Below, piece by piece: positions 33,481 through 42,558 of a DNA stretch of 64,000 bases (position 1 is the stretch's first letter; each line of letters starts with the position of its first letter). The stretch is from contig NZ_CP014275.1 in assembly GCF_001578105.1 (NCBI RefSeq), forward strand, positions 3,786,501 through 3,850,500. The letters are read 5' to 3'. The notes beneath the pieces were generated by a model. That model was not told the origin of the DNA and did not search any database. It saw nothing but the letters and a program-made list of their open reading frames with translations. This DNA is from Martelella sp. AD-3. GTDB taxonomy: Bacteria; Pseudomonadota; Alphaproteobacteria; Rhizobiales; Rhizobiaceae. The position numbers and the translations under genes are program-made.

Positions 33481-35103
33481 GTGGAAGACCCCCAAAACAG
33501 CGACAGGCTGTCTGATGGCGGGGCGCGCTTGACAAAAGGCAGCGAGGGCAAGCGTGCCCGCCGTCGCCGATCCCGGAAGGGCAGCAGCAATGCCGCCGCC
33601 GGAGTGCCCGCACTGAAGAGCGGCGCGGATGCGCCGGCAGAACAGGCTCTGCCCCCGGGTGAAGCCGGTCCCCGCAAACGCAAGCGCCGTCGTGGCAAAC
33701 GACGCGGCGGAGGCGATAGCGTCATTTCGGCTGGCGGCGACAGCCAGGGTTCAGACCCTCAGGCGGCCGGTGCGGATAAAAAGGGCGAAGCTTCCAAGGG
33801 CGGAGCCGCCGGAGGAAACCACAAGAAGCGCAGACGCCGCCGAAAGGCCCATACGCGCGGTCCGCTCGGCGTGGATGGATGCAAGCATCAGCACGCGGGC
33901 GCGCAGTCCGCAGCCCCCCCGGAAGGCGGCGCAAAGCGGACCGACGCCCCGGCCTCGGCTCCTACCGGCAATCCGGCTGCCCTCAGCGGTTCAGCGCCTG
34001 CCCCGGCCTCTCAGGCCAATGCCCGTCCGGCGCCGCGCGGCCCAAGACCCGGCGGAGGGCACCATCACGGCGGCAACACGCTTTATGCCGCGCTCGACCT
34101 CGGCACCAATAATTGCCGGCTTCTGATTGCCCAGCCCACGCGTCATCACCAGTTCCGCGTTGTCGACGGCTTCTCGCGCATCGTCAGGCTCGGCGAGGGA
34201 CTGGCGGCCACCGGCAGCCTGTCGCCGGACGCCATGGACCGCGCGGTCGAGGCGCTTTCGCTCTGCGCCGCCAAGCTCAGGGGCCGGTCGGTGCGCCGCA
34301 TGCGGCTGATCGCGACGGAGGCCTGCCGCGCGGCCGACAATGGCGACGCCTTCCTGAAGCGGGTGCGAAGCGAGACGGGCCTCGAACTCGAGATCATCAA
34401 CCGCGAAACCGAGGCGCGCCTGGCCGTTTCCAGCTGCGCCTCTCTGATCGGCAGGGAGACGCGCGCTGCAGTGCTTTTCGATATCGGCGGCGGCTCCTCC
34501 GAGATCGCCGTCATCAGGCTTGGCGAGAACCGCTCCCCGCGCATCGCCAACCATATCTCGCACTGGACATCGCTGCCGGTCGGCGTCGTGACACTGTCTG
34601 AACGCTACGGCGGGCATCATGTCACGCCGGCGATCTTCGAGGACATGGTGGCGGAAGTCACCGCACTGCTTGGCGATTTCCACTGCCCGGAGGTCGAGGG
34701 CGGGGCCGATGACGACGGGTTCCACCTGATCGGCACGTCCGGAACGGTCACGACGCTTGCCGGAGTCCATCTCGACCTGCCGCGCTATGACCGGCGCAAG
34801 GTCGACGGCATCTGGCTCTCCGACGATGAGGTCACCGCGATGCAGGAAAAGCTGCTCTCCTGGGATTTCGCGGGACGGGCAGCCAATCCCTGCATCGGTC
34901 CGGACCGGGCCGATCTGGTGCTCGCGGGCTGCGCCATTCTGGAAGCGATCCGCCGCCGCTGGCCGGCGCAGCGCATGCGGGTTGCCGACCGGGGCCTGCG
35001 CGAGGGCATTCTGACCGACATGATGATGCGCGACGGCGTGTGGCGCTCGAAAAGACGCCGGGGCGGCTTCAATCGCCCGCCCCGCAACGACAACAAGGAC
35101 TGA
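33481..35103 (+). CDS. Ppx/GppA exopolyphosphatase with long basic N-terminal tail
   Basis: This is a 540-residue protein. Residues 1 to about 195 are low-complexity and rich in Lys/Arg/Gly/Ala/Pro (clusters [12 protein letters not shown] and [10 protein letters not shown]), with no fold that I recognise. From about residue 198 comes an ASKHA-fold Ppx/GppA domain: [58 protein letters not shown]. It would hydrolyse polyphosphate or pppGpp. The GTG start at 33481 is the longest sensible start; the tail may bind RNA, ribosomes or polyphosphate. It sits 2 bp before rlmE. Confidence 0.88.
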   Translation: MEDPQNSDRLSDGGARLTKGSEGKRARRRRSRKGSSNAAAGVPALKSGADAPAEQALPPGEAGPRKRKRRRGKRRGGGDSVISAGGDSQGSDPQAAGADKKGEASKGGAAGGNHKKRRRRRKAHTRGPLGVDGCKHQHAGAQSAAPPEGGAKRTDAPASAPTGNPAALSGSAPAPASQANARPAPRGPRPGGGHHHGGNTLYAALDLGTNNCRLLIAQPTRHHQFRVVDGFSRIVRLGEGLAATGSLSPDAMDRAVEALSLCAAKLRGRSVRRMRLIATEACRAADNGDAFLKRVRSETGLELEIINRETEARLAVSSCASLIGRETRAAVLFDIGGGSSEIAVIRLGENRSPRIANHISHWTSLPVGVVTLSERYGGHHVTPAIFEDMVAEVTALLGDFHCPEVEGGADDDGFHLIGTSGTVTTLAGVHLDLPRYDRRKVDGIWLSDDEVTAMQEKLLSWDFAGRAANPCIGPDRADLVLAGCAILEAIRRRWPAQRMRVADRGLREGILTDMMMRDGVWRSKRRRGGFNRPPRNDNKD

Positions 35104-35105
35104 CC

Positions 35106-35810
35106 ATGGCCAGACAACCTGCAAAACCGGTCCGCACGGGCCGCAAGATCGGCCAGAAGGTCAAGAAGACCAAGCTGAAGGCCTCTTCGCGGCGCTGGAT
35201 CGAGCGGCATATCAACGACCCTTACGTCCAGCGGGCGAAGACCGAGGGTTTCAGGGCGCGTGCCGCCTACAAGCTGCTCGAGATAGACGAGAAGCACCAT
35301 ATCCTGAAGGGCGCGCGCCGGATCATCGATCTCGGCGCGGCGCCTGGAAGCTGGTCGCAGATCGCCGCCAAGGTGACCGATTCGACGGATACCGACGTCC
35401 GCGTTGCCGCGATCGACTTTCTAGAGATGGCGCCCGTTCCCGGCGTCAAGTTCTTCGAGATGGACTTTCTCGACGACGCGGCGCCAACGCTCCTGCGCGC
35501 GGCGCTCGACGGCCCGCCCGATCTCGTGATCTCCGACATGGCCGCGCCGACCACGGGCCACAAGCGAACGGATCACCTGCGCACGATGCATCTTTGCGAA
35601 GTCGCGGCGCATTTCGCCGTCGAAACGCTGGCCGAGGGCGGTCACTTCCTCGCCAAGACCTTCCAGGGCGGCGCCGAACACGACCTCCTGACCATGCTGA
35701 AGCAGAACTTCCGGCAGGTGGTCCACGTCAAGCCCGCGGCCTCCCGTTCGGAGTCGGTCGAGATGTTCCTGCTTGCCAAACACTTCAAGGGCCGTGCGCG
35801 GCCGGGCTGA
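35106..35810 (+). CDS. rlmE: 23S rRNA (uridine-2'-O)-methyltransferase RlmE (FtsJ)
   Basis: This is a 234-residue SAM-dependent methyltransferase for U2552 of 23S rRNA. It has the SAM loop [12 protein letters not shown] (about residues 75-86), the catalytic-tetrad region RVAAIDF and [22 protein letters not shown] with the catalytic Lys, and [15 protein letters not shown] with the final Glu. The N terminus is basic ([16 protein letters not shown]), longer than in E. coli, as in other alphaproteobacteria. ATG at 35106. It is translated with ppx. Confidence 0.93.
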   Translation: MARQPAKPVRTGRKIGQKVKKTKLKASSRRWIERHINDPYVQRAKTEGFRARAAYKLLEIDEKHHILKGARRIIDLGAAPGSWSQIAAKVTDSTDTDVRVAAIDFLEMAPVPGVKFFEMDFLDDAAPTLLRAALDGPPDLVISDMAAPTTGHKRTDHLRTMHLCEVAAHFAVETLAEGGHFLAKTFQGGAEHDLLTMLKQNFRQVVHVKPAASRSESVEMFLLAKHFKGRARPG

Positions 35811-35903
35811 GACCCCGCGTGGCAAGGGTTAAGCCGGCCCGGGCCCGACCAGGCCGATCCGGGTGAACCGAATGCCGCAAAGGCATCCGGCGGAAACGGC
35901 TCC

Positions 35904-36665
35904 TCAGAATTGCCGGCGCAGCGCCTTGAGCCCCGTCATGAAGACGCCGACATCGGTGCCCACGGCGAGGAATTCGATCCCCATCTTCTGGTATTTCTTC
36001 GTGAGTTCCGCATCGCCGATGAGAATGCCGGCGGCCTTGTCCGATGCCTTGATGCGTTCCAGCGCATCGATGACCGTCTCCTGCACTTCCGCCGCGCCGA
36101 CCTGTCCGGGAAAGCCCATGTCGGCAGCCAGATCGGAAGGGCCGACGAAGACGCCGTCGACGCCCTCGGTGGCCAGGATGTCGTCAAGCGCTGCGATCCC
36201 CGCGCGGCTTTCGACCTGCACCAGCACGCAGATTTCGTCGCTCGCCGTGGAGAGATAGTCGGAGACGGTATCGTAGAGCGAGGCGCGGGCAAGAGCTGCC
36301 CCTATGCCGCGGGCACCCTTTGGCGGATAGCGCACAGAGCGCACGACCTCCGAAGCCTGCGCGCCGCTTTCGATCATCGGCACCAGGAAATTGCGCACGC
36401 CGATATCCAGATACTGTTTCATGAGCGCCCGGTCATCCGAGGGCGGACGCACCACCACAGCCGGATCGAAGGCTGCCAGTGCGCGCAACTGATCGAGGAT
36501 CGAGCGGAGATCGTTCGGCCCGTGCTCGCCGTCGACCAGCAGCCAGTCGAAACCGGCCTGGGCGCAAAGCTCCGCGGTCGTCGCCTCGCCGAGACCGAGC
36601 CACAGGCCGATCTTCTGTTCACCGCGCCTCAGTGCGGCCTTGAATTCATTCGTATCTACAGGCAC
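35904..36665 (-). CDS. HpcH/HpaI-type aldolase
   Basis: This is a 253-residue class II pyruvate aldolase: GLWLGLGEATTAELCAQAGFDWLLVDGEH split over about residues 20-48 with the catalytic His-type segment, RPPSDDRALMKQYLDIGVRNFLVPM, metal Glu in VQVESRAGI and Asp in FVGPSDLAADMG. It cleaves 4-hydroxy-2-oxo diacids or 2-keto-3-deoxy sugar acids to pyruvate plus an aldehyde. It follows the dehydrogenase operon on the same strand after a 177-bp gap, so its aldehyde could be oxidised by the semialdehyde dehydrogenase and its pyruvate by the E1/E2 complex. HpaI and GarL cannot be told apart here. Confidence 0.88.
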   Translation of the reverse strand: MPVDTNEFKAALRRGEQKIGLWLGLGEATTAELCAQAGFDWLLVDGEHGPNDLRSILDQLRALAAFDPAVVVRPPSDDRALMKQYLDIGVRNFLVPMIESGAQASEVVRSVRYPPKGARGIGAALARASLYDTVSDYLSTASDEICVLVQVESRAGIAALDDILATEGVDGVFVGPSDLAADMGFPGQVGAAEVQETVIDALERIKASDKAAGILIGDAELTKKYQKMGIEFLAVGTDVGVFMTGLKALRRQF

Positions 36666-36842
36666 GCTCGCCTCCCAAGGAACATTTGACGCGTCCGGCA
36701 GGAGAGAATCACCGGCCCCGCCTCGATCCGCCGAGCGTATTGAGCCACACGACCGGCCCGCCAGACAATCCCCTTGGCAGGATCATTCGGCGCGCCCGCG
36801 CCATGCCCCTTCATCGCCGGACAGGCTCACGCCTCCCCCGCC

Positions 36843-37751
36843 TCAGGCAAAGAGCATCCGGCGCGGATCGGCAAGAAGCCGGGCATAATGGCAGAGGAAC
36901 CGCGCGGCATCCGCGCCGTTGATCACCCGGTGATCATAGGAAAGGTCGAGCGGCGCCATCAGCACAGGCTGCCAGGCCTCGTTCTCCCAGACCGGAACGG
37001 TTTCCGCTCGCGTGATACCGAGAATGGCCACTTCCGGCGGGTTGACCAACGGCGTGAACGCCGTGCCGCCGATGCCGCCGAGATTGGAAACGGACATCGA
37101 CGCCCCGCCCATTTCGTCAGGCCGAAGCTTGCGGTCGCCGGCCCTCTTCGCCAGGTCGGCAATCTCGGCGGAGATCTGCCACAGGCCCTTGCGGTCCGCA
37201 TCGCGGATCACCGGCACCATCAGCCCGTGCGGCGTGTCGACGGCGACGCCGATGTGGCAATAGTCTTTCCGGATCAACACCTTGCCGTCTGCCGACAGCG
37301 ATGAATTGAACAGCGGAAAGGCTTTGAGGGTGAGCGCCAGCGCCTTGATGTGAAAGGCAAGCGCGGTGAGCCTCAGCCCTTTGGCCGAAGCTTCCGCCTT
37401 GAGGCTCGTGCGAAAGGCTTCGAGCGCGCGCATGTCGGCGCGATCGTGATGGGTGACCTGCGGGATCATCCGGTTGGCGGCCGAAAGATTGTCGGCGGCA
37501 AGGTTTGCGATCCGCGTCATCGGTTCTTCGCTGACGGGTCCGTAAGCCGCATGGTCGATATCCCAGTACCGTCGGTCATCTGCGCTGGCGGTTCCCCCGA
37601 CAACCGGTGCGGAGCCGTCCAGATGCTGGTCGACATCCTCGCGCGCCAGATTGGTGCGACCCGATTTTCGCGCAACATCGGAAAGGTCGATGCCCTTGCG
37701 TCCGGCATAGGCCACCACGGCCGGGCTTGCGATGAAATCCTTGTCGCTCAT
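36843..37751 (-). CDS. 2-oxoacid dehydrogenase E2 catalytic protein lacking lipoyl domains
   Basis: This 302-residue protein begins with a peripheral-subunit-binding domain (ASPAVVAYAGRKGIDLSDV, about residues 7-40). A complete acyltransferase catalytic domain follows (about 75-302; IGVAVDTPHGLMVPVIRDAD, SVSNLGGIGGTAFTPLVNPPE, SYDHRVINGADAARF). The catalytic His is present; the usual Asp of DHRxxDG is Asn. There is no lipoyl domain, although normal E2 proteins carry one to three at the N terminus. The start is at 37751 (MSDKDF), since longer readings enter the next gene. It probably takes acyl groups from the lipoyl arms of the product of 39200-40564, with the aldehyde dehydrogenase gene in between. 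Confidence 0.88.
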   Translation of the reverse strand: MSDKDFIASPAVVAYAGRKGIDLSDVARKSGRTNLAREDVDQHLDGSAPVVGGTASADDRRYWDIDHAAYGPVSEEPMTRIANLAADNLSAANRMIPQVTHHDRADMRALEAFRTSLKAEASAKGLRLTALAFHIKALALTLKAFPLFNSSLSADGKVLIRKDYCHIGVAVDTPHGLMVPVIRDADRKGLWQISAEIADLAKRAGDRKLRPDEMGGASMSVSNLGGIGGTAFTPLVNPPEVAILGITRAETVPVWENEAWQPVLMAPLDLSYDHRVINGADAARFLCHYARLLADPRRMLFA

Positions 37752-37752
37752 G

Positions 37753-39183
37753 TCACCATTCCGCCGAAATATACTGGGTTTCCATGAATTCGAGCATGCC
37801 TTCATGACCGCCCTCGCGCCCGAGCCCGGACTGCTTGACCCCGCCGAAGGGGGCCGCCGGATCGGAGACGAGGCCCCGGTTGAGACCGACCATGCCGTAT
37901 TCCAGCCGTTCGCAGACGCCCATGGCGCGCTTCATGTCCTCGGAGAAGACATAAGCGACCAGCCCGTATTCGGTGTCATTGGCGCGCCGGATCACGTCTT
38001 CCTCGTCGCTGAAGGTCTGCAGCGCCGCGACGGGACCGAAAATTTCGTCATGGACGCAGTCAGCGGTTTCGGGGACGTTCGACAGCACGGTCGGGGGATA
38101 GAAAAAACCTTTGCCGTTCGGCCGCGTGCCGCCAAGCTCGAGTTTCGCGCCCTTCGCGACGGCATCCTCGACGAAGCCCGCGACCTTGTCGCGGGTCGAT
38201 GCGTTGACCAGCGGCCCGACATCGATGCCATCCTCCAGGCCGTTGCCGAGTTTCAGCGCGGCCATGGCGGCGGTGAATTTTTCCGTGAACTCCGCGCTGA
38301 CCTTTTCATGAATGTAAAACCGGTTCGCCGCCGTGCAGGCCTCGCCGAGATTGCGCATCTTCGCCAGCATGGCGCCTGCGACCGCCTTGTCGAGATCGGC
38401 ATCCTCGAACACGATCAGCGGCGCATTGCCGCCAAGCTCCATGGCCGGCTTGACCACCTGATCGGCGGCCGATTTGAGCAAGCTGCGCCCGACGCCGGTG
38501 GAGCCGGTAAAGGAGACGACGCGCACGCGCGGATCATGCAGCATATGATCGACAATCCGGCCGGAATGTTTCGACGGCAGGACGTTGACGAGCCCCTTCG
38601 GCACGCCCGCTTCCTCCAGAAGCGGCATCAGCGCCAGCATGGTCAGCGGCGTTTCCGTCGCCGGCTTGATGATCACCGCGCAACCGGCGGCCAGCGCCGG
38701 CGCGATCTTGCGCGTGCCCATGGCCGCCGGATAGTTCCACGGCGTGACCAGAACCGAAATGCCGGCCGGCTTGTGCTGCACGACGATGCGCGCGCCGGAT
38801 GACGGCGCATGGGTGATAAGCCCGTCGGCCCTGACGGCTTCTTCGGCAAACCAGCGGAAGAACTCGGCCGCATAGGTCGCCTCGCCCATGGCATCTGCCC
38901 GCGCCTTGCCGTTTTCCAGCGTAATATAACGGGCAAAGTCCTCCAGCCGAGCGGTCATGAGTTCCCACGCCTTGCGGAGAATTTCGGATCGTTCGCGCGG
39001 CGTTTTCGCCTGCCATACGGCCATCGCCTTTTCGGCGGCATCAAGCGCCGCATCGGCATCCGGGGTATCGGCGGAGGCCACAGAAGCGAGAACCTCTTCG
39101 GTCGCCGGGTTGATGACGTAAAAGCGCTCGCCGCTTGCGGCCTCACGCCAGCTTCCGTCGATATAGAGATTGGTAAAGTCCAT
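37753..39183 (-). CDS. gabD: NAD(P)-dependent succinate-semialdehyde dehydrogenase
   Basis: This is a 476-residue aldehyde dehydrogenase with PWNYPAAMGTRKIAPALAAGC, FTGSTGVGRSL, the general base Glu in MELGGNAP, the catalytic Cys in NLGEACTAANRF (about residue 280), and SGLGREGGHEGMLEFMETQYI at the end, typical of the GabD group. It oxidises succinic semialdehyde or a similar omega-semialdehyde. The start is at 39183; a longer reading is a shadow. It lies 1 bp from the E2 catalytic gene and 16 bp from the lipoyl E2-like gene, inside the complex operon. Confidence 0.9.
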   Translation of the reverse strand: MDFTNLYIDGSWREAASGERFYVINPATEEVLASVASADTPDADAALDAAEKAMAVWQAKTPRERSEILRKAWELMTARLEDFARYITLENGKARADAMGEATYAAEFFRWFAEEAVRADGLITHAPSSGARIVVQHKPAGISVLVTPWNYPAAMGTRKIAPALAAGCAVIIKPATETPLTMLALMPLLEEAGVPKGLVNVLPSKHSGRIVDHMLHDPRVRVVSFTGSTGVGRSLLKSAADQVVKPAMELGGNAPLIVFEDADLDKAVAGAMLAKMRNLGEACTAANRFYIHEKVSAEFTEKFTAAMAALKLGNGLEDGIDVGPLVNASTRDKVAGFVEDAVAKGAKLELGGTRPNGKGFFYPPTVLSNVPETADCVHDEIFGPVAALQTFSDEEDVIRRANDTEYGLVAYVFSEDMKRAMGVCERLEYGMVGLNRGLVSDPAAPFGGVKQSGLGREGGHEGMLEFMETQYISAEW

Positions 39184-39199
39184 GATCTGGCTCCGAATT

Positions 39200-40564
39200 T
39201 CAAAGAAGATGGCGCAGCGGCTCTTCGAGGCGACCGGCAAAACCTGTGACAAAGGCAAGTGCCGCTGCCTCGCCCAACTGGTTGTCGTGATAGTCGAACC
39301 CGATGATGAAAGCGTCCCGGTCGCGACCAATCGTCAGGACGGGCGCCGCCACAGCCCGCGCCGTCGCGCGGATCACGGGCGAGCCCGTCAGGTCGCGCAG
39401 GATGATATCCGCTTCGCCCTCTTCGGCCTCCTCTTCCAGCGCACCAAGGCGGGTGCGGTCGGCATCGGCAAAGCGGGCAGGACTGGCTCCCGGTTCCTCA
39501 ATGCCAATGACGATCGTATTTTCGTCCGTTAAAGCACCCCGCAGCGCCGCTGCGGCAAAGCCAAGCCAGATACTGGAAGGTGACGGGGCATCATGGGTTT
39601 CTGCCTGCAGCCAATCGAGCAAAGACGAAAAGCCGGAAGCGGGAACCTGGGCCTCGATATGCAGCGGCACGCTTGCCGGAGTGGCCGCCGGTGAAGCATC
39701 CGCTCGCGCACCCAATGCGCGCAAGGTTTCAAGGTCGGATACATGATAGGGCTGGGCAATGCCCTCTTCGGCAAGCCGCGTCAGATCAAGACCTTCTTCA
39801 TGCGCTACCCACCGCGCCTTTGGCGAGGCCAGAATAGGCCCCTCAACGGGCGCGGCGGGCCGCGGCGGCGCCTTGGGTTTTGACGGTGCCTTGCGACTGT
39901 CGGGGGCTGTTTTTTCCGCCTCAGTAACAACAGATGGCTGCGGGGCGGATGAAGGTTTTGCCGCTTTAGCGCTGCGCCGCACGGGGTTTTCAGGCTTTTC
40001 GGCCGAAATCACGGCAATCACCGAGCCGACGGGTACGGCCTCATCGGCATCGGCCAGAATGGCGGCGACATAGCCGTCATGTCCGGCCTCGACCTCCATC
40101 ACCGATTTGTCGGTTTCCACCTCGAGCAAGATGTCGCCGGCCGAAACCTTGTCGCCCGGTTCCTTGCACCAGCTGACGATCAGCCCGGTATCCTGGGCCA
40201 TACCCAGTGCTGGCATGATGATCTCCGCGCCTTCCGGCAGGGACTCCTCATCGGCTTCACTGGCGCTTGGAGCACTCTCGCCGCCCGCGTCTTTTTCAGC
40301 GGGCTTTGCGCTTTCAACATCGTCCTTGCTCTCGACGATCACGGCCACGACGGAACCGACCGGCACATCGTCACCGTCACCCGCCGAAACGGCGCTCAGA
40401 AAGCCATCGGCAGCCGCCTCGACCTCCATCACCGCCTTGTCGGTTTCGACCTCCATGATCGCCTCGCCGGAAGAAACGGGCTCGCCGCTCGTCTTCAGCC
40501 ACCGCACGATCTTGCCGGTGTCCTGCGCCATGCCGAGCGCGGGCATTATCACATCATGCGGCAT
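39200..40564 (-). CDS. double-lipoyl E2-like protein with degraded catalytic domain
   Basis: This 454-residue protein has two N-terminal lipoyl domains, residues about 3-78 (lipoyl Lys43 in ETDKAV) and about 112-187 (Lys153 in ETDKSV). Each starts with IMPALGMAQDTG. An Ala/Pro/Lys-rich linker follows, then a peripheral-subunit-binding domain at about 240-280 (LASPKARWVAHEEGLDLTRL), and a C-terminal part of only about 150 residues that resembles an acyltransferase domain. The DHRxxxG motif is reduced to YHDNQLG, and most of the core is missing. It may be inactive as an acyltransferase, like E3-binding protein, and serve as lipoyl donor. The start at 40564 overlaps the E1-beta gene by 11 bp. 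Confidence 0.85.
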   Translation of the reverse strand: MPHDVIMPALGMAQDTGKIVRWLKTSGEPVSSGEAIMEVETDKAVMEVEAAADGFLSAVSAGDGDDVPVGSVVAVIVESKDDVESAKPAEKDAGGESAPSASEADEESLPEGAEIIMPALGMAQDTGLIVSWCKEPGDKVSAGDILLEVETDKSVMEVEAGHDGYVAAILADADEAVPVGSVIAVISAEKPENPVRRSAKAAKPSSAPQPSVVTEAEKTAPDSRKAPSKPKAPPRPAAPVEGPILASPKARWVAHEEGLDLTRLAEEGIAQPYHVSDLETLRALGARADASPAATPASVPLHIEAQVPASGFSSLLDWLQAETHDAPSPSSIWLGFAAAALRGALTDENTIVIGIEEPGASPARFADADRTRLGALEEEAEEGEADIILRDLTGSPVIRATARAVAAPVLTIGRDRDAFIIGFDYHDNQLGEAAALAFVTGFAGRLEEPLRHLL

Positions 40565-41549
40565 GGAAAAGCTCCCCGCGCACCGAAAGGCGCGCCTTTT
40601 CAGCCACCCGTTCAGGCGTCGGCACAGTGATATCCTCCAGCGCCGGCGAGAACGGCACCGGCACATCCATCGCCCCCATGCGCAAGACCGGCGCATCGAG
40701 GTGATAGAAGGCCTTTTCCGCGATGCGACTGGCAATCTCGCCGGTAATGCCGAAGCTCTGATGGCCCTCATCGATCACCATGGCGCGCGATGTCTTTTTG
40801 ACCGATTTGAGGATGGTTTCCTCGTCCAGCGGCACGATGGTGCGCGGATCGATGACTTCCGCCGAAATCCCGTCCTTTGCCAGGAGTTCGGCTGCTGCCA
40901 GCGCCACCTGCACCATGGAGGACGTCGCGACAAGCGTGATATCCTCACCCTCGCGCAGGATCGCGGCCTCGCCAAAGGGGATCAGATATTCCTCCTCCGG
41001 CACCTCGGCCTTGTCGTTATACATCAGCTTGTCTTCGAAGATGACGACCGGATTATTGTCGCGGATCGCCGTCTTCATCAGTCCCTTGGCCTCATAGGCC
41101 GAAGACGGGAGCGCGACCTTCAGGCCGGGAATATGCGCGACAAGCGCATGCAACGACTGGGAATGCTGGGCGGCAGAACGCCGCGTCGCCCCCAGATTGG
41201 TGCGCACCACCAGCGGCACGTTGAGCTTGCCGCCGGACATGTAGTGGATCTTGGCCGCCTGGTTGCAGAGCTGGTCCATGATCAGGAACAGGAAGTCGCC
41301 GAACATCAGATCGACGATGGGGCGCGCGCCGGTCATCGCCGCGCCGACGGCAAGGCCCATGAAGCCCGGCTCGGCAATCGGCGTATCGATGACGCGCTCG
41401 GTCCCGAATTCCTCCACCAGGCCGGACAACACCTTGAACGGCGTTCCGGCCTCGGCGACGTCCTCGCCGATGATGAAGGTCGTGGGGTCACGGCGCAGTT
41501 CTTCGGCCAACGCCTCGTTCACGGCCTGGGATAGCGTGATCTTTCGCAT
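40554..41549 (-). CDS. 2-oxoacid (acetoin/pyruvate-type) dehydrogenase E1 beta subunit
   Basis: This is a 331-residue transketolase-like subunit: LSQAVNEALAEELRRDPTTFIIGEDVAEAGTPFKVL, TPIAEPGFMGLAVGAAMTG, FLIMDQLCNQAAKIHYMSGG, and the C-terminal transketolase domain (VIDPRTIVPLDEETI, DEGHQSFGITGEIASRI). The best general match by eye is the AcoB/PdhB group. It forms an alpha2-beta2 thiamine-diphosphate enzyme with the next-upstream gene product and would decarboxylate a 2-oxo acid or split acetoin. Confidence 0.9.
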   Translation of the reverse strand: MRKITLSQAVNEALAEELRRDPTTFIIGEDVAEAGTPFKVLSGLVEEFGTERVIDTPIAEPGFMGLAVGAAMTGARPIVDLMFGDFLFLIMDQLCNQAAKIHYMSGGKLNVPLVVRTNLGATRRSAAQHSQSLHALVAHIPGLKVALPSSAYEAKGLMKTAIRDNNPVVIFEDKLMYNDKAEVPEEEYLIPFGEAAILREGEDITLVATSSMVQVALAAAELLAKDGISAEVIDPRTIVPLDEETILKSVKKTSRAMVIDEGHQSFGITGEIASRIAEKAFYHLDAPVLRMGAMDVPVPFSPALEDITVPTPERVAEKARLSVRGELFHAA

Positions 41550-41561
41550 GGAATGTCCTCC

Positions 41562-42545
41562 TCAGTCCGCAAAAACGTGCATGTCGACTTCATGCTTGTC
41601 CGGATATTTTGCCTTCAGCGCATAGTCGACGGCGGCGGCCGCATCGTCGCGAATCTCGGCTTTGAGGGCCTCAAGCTCGTCCTTCGAGGCAATCCCTTCG
41701 CCGGTCAGCCATTTGGAAAACTTCTCGATCGGGTCGCGGTTTTCCTTCCATTCCTTCTCCTCGGCCTTGGATCGGTAGTATTCGCGGTTGATGTCGCCGA
41801 CATGGTGGCCGTGATAGCGATAGGTCCGGAGTTCGATGAAGAACGGCCCCTTGCCCCGGCGGCAGCGCTGCACCAGGTCGCGCGTCAGTTCATTGACCGC
41901 CAGCACATCCTGCCCGTCGACCTCGAAAGCCTCGATGCCGAAGGCCCGCGCCCGGTCGGTGATCGAACCGGCGGCGATCTCGGCCGTCGCCGTATATTCG
42001 GAATAGCCGTTGTTCTCGCAGGCATAGATCACCGGCAGGTTCCAAAGCGCTGCCATGTTCATGACCTCGTAGAGGAGCCCCTGCGCGGTTGCCCCGTCGC
42101 CGAAGAAGCAGACGGTCACATCGTCGGACTTCTGCATTTTCGCGCGCAGCGCGGAGCCGGTGGCAATGCCCATCGAGCCGCCGACGATGGCGTTGGCGCC
42201 GAGATTGCCGTGGCTCTGGTCGGCGATATGCATCGACCCGCCCTTGCCCCGGCAATAGCCCTCCTCCTTGCCGAGGAGTTCGCAGAACATCGCCTGAAAA
42301 TCCGCCCCCTTGGCCACGCAATGGCCGTGGCCGCGATGGGTTGAGGTGATCCGGTCGCTGTCGGTCAGCGCCTCGCAGATGCCGACCGCGACCGCCTCCT
42401 CGCCGGAATACATATGCGTCAGACCCGGCATCTTGGCCGAGAGGTAGAGCTGGTTGGCATTATCCTCGAAGGTGCGGATGCGAACCATCTGCCGGTACAT
42501 GCGCAGATAGTCCTCGCGATTATGCTTGTTGTCTGAAGCGCTCAT
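41562..42545 (-). CDS. 2-oxoacid (acetoin/pyruvate-type) dehydrogenase E1 alpha subunit
   Basis: This is a 327-residue thiamine-diphosphate-binding subunit with the ThDP motif GDGATAQG ... ENNGY (about residues 159-189), STHRGHGHCVAKG, GKGGSMHIADQSHGNLGANAIVGG, and the phosphorylation-loop region RTYRYHGHHVGD. It belongs to the AcoA/PdhA type. The start is at 42545 (MSASDNK), preceded by GAGGCGGGAAA; a longer reading overlaps the M24 gene and is rejected. The complete complex also needs E3 (lipoamide dehydrogenase), which is not in this window. Confidence 0.9.
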   Translation of the reverse strand: MSASDNKHNREDYLRMYRQMVRIRTFEDNANQLYLSAKMPGLTHMYSGEEAVAVGICEALTDSDRITSTHRGHGHCVAKGADFQAMFCELLGKEEGYCRGKGGSMHIADQSHGNLGANAIVGGSMGIATGSALRAKMQKSDDVTVCFFGDGATAQGLLYEVMNMAALWNLPVIYACENNGYSEYTATAEIAAGSITDRARAFGIEAFEVDGQDVLAVNELTRDLVQRCRRGKGPFFIELRTYRYHGHHVGDINREYYRSKAEEKEWKENRDPIEKFSKWLTGEGIASKDELEALKAEIRDDAAAAVDYALKAKYPDKHEVDMHVFAD

Positions 42546-42558
42546 GACGTTTCCCGCC

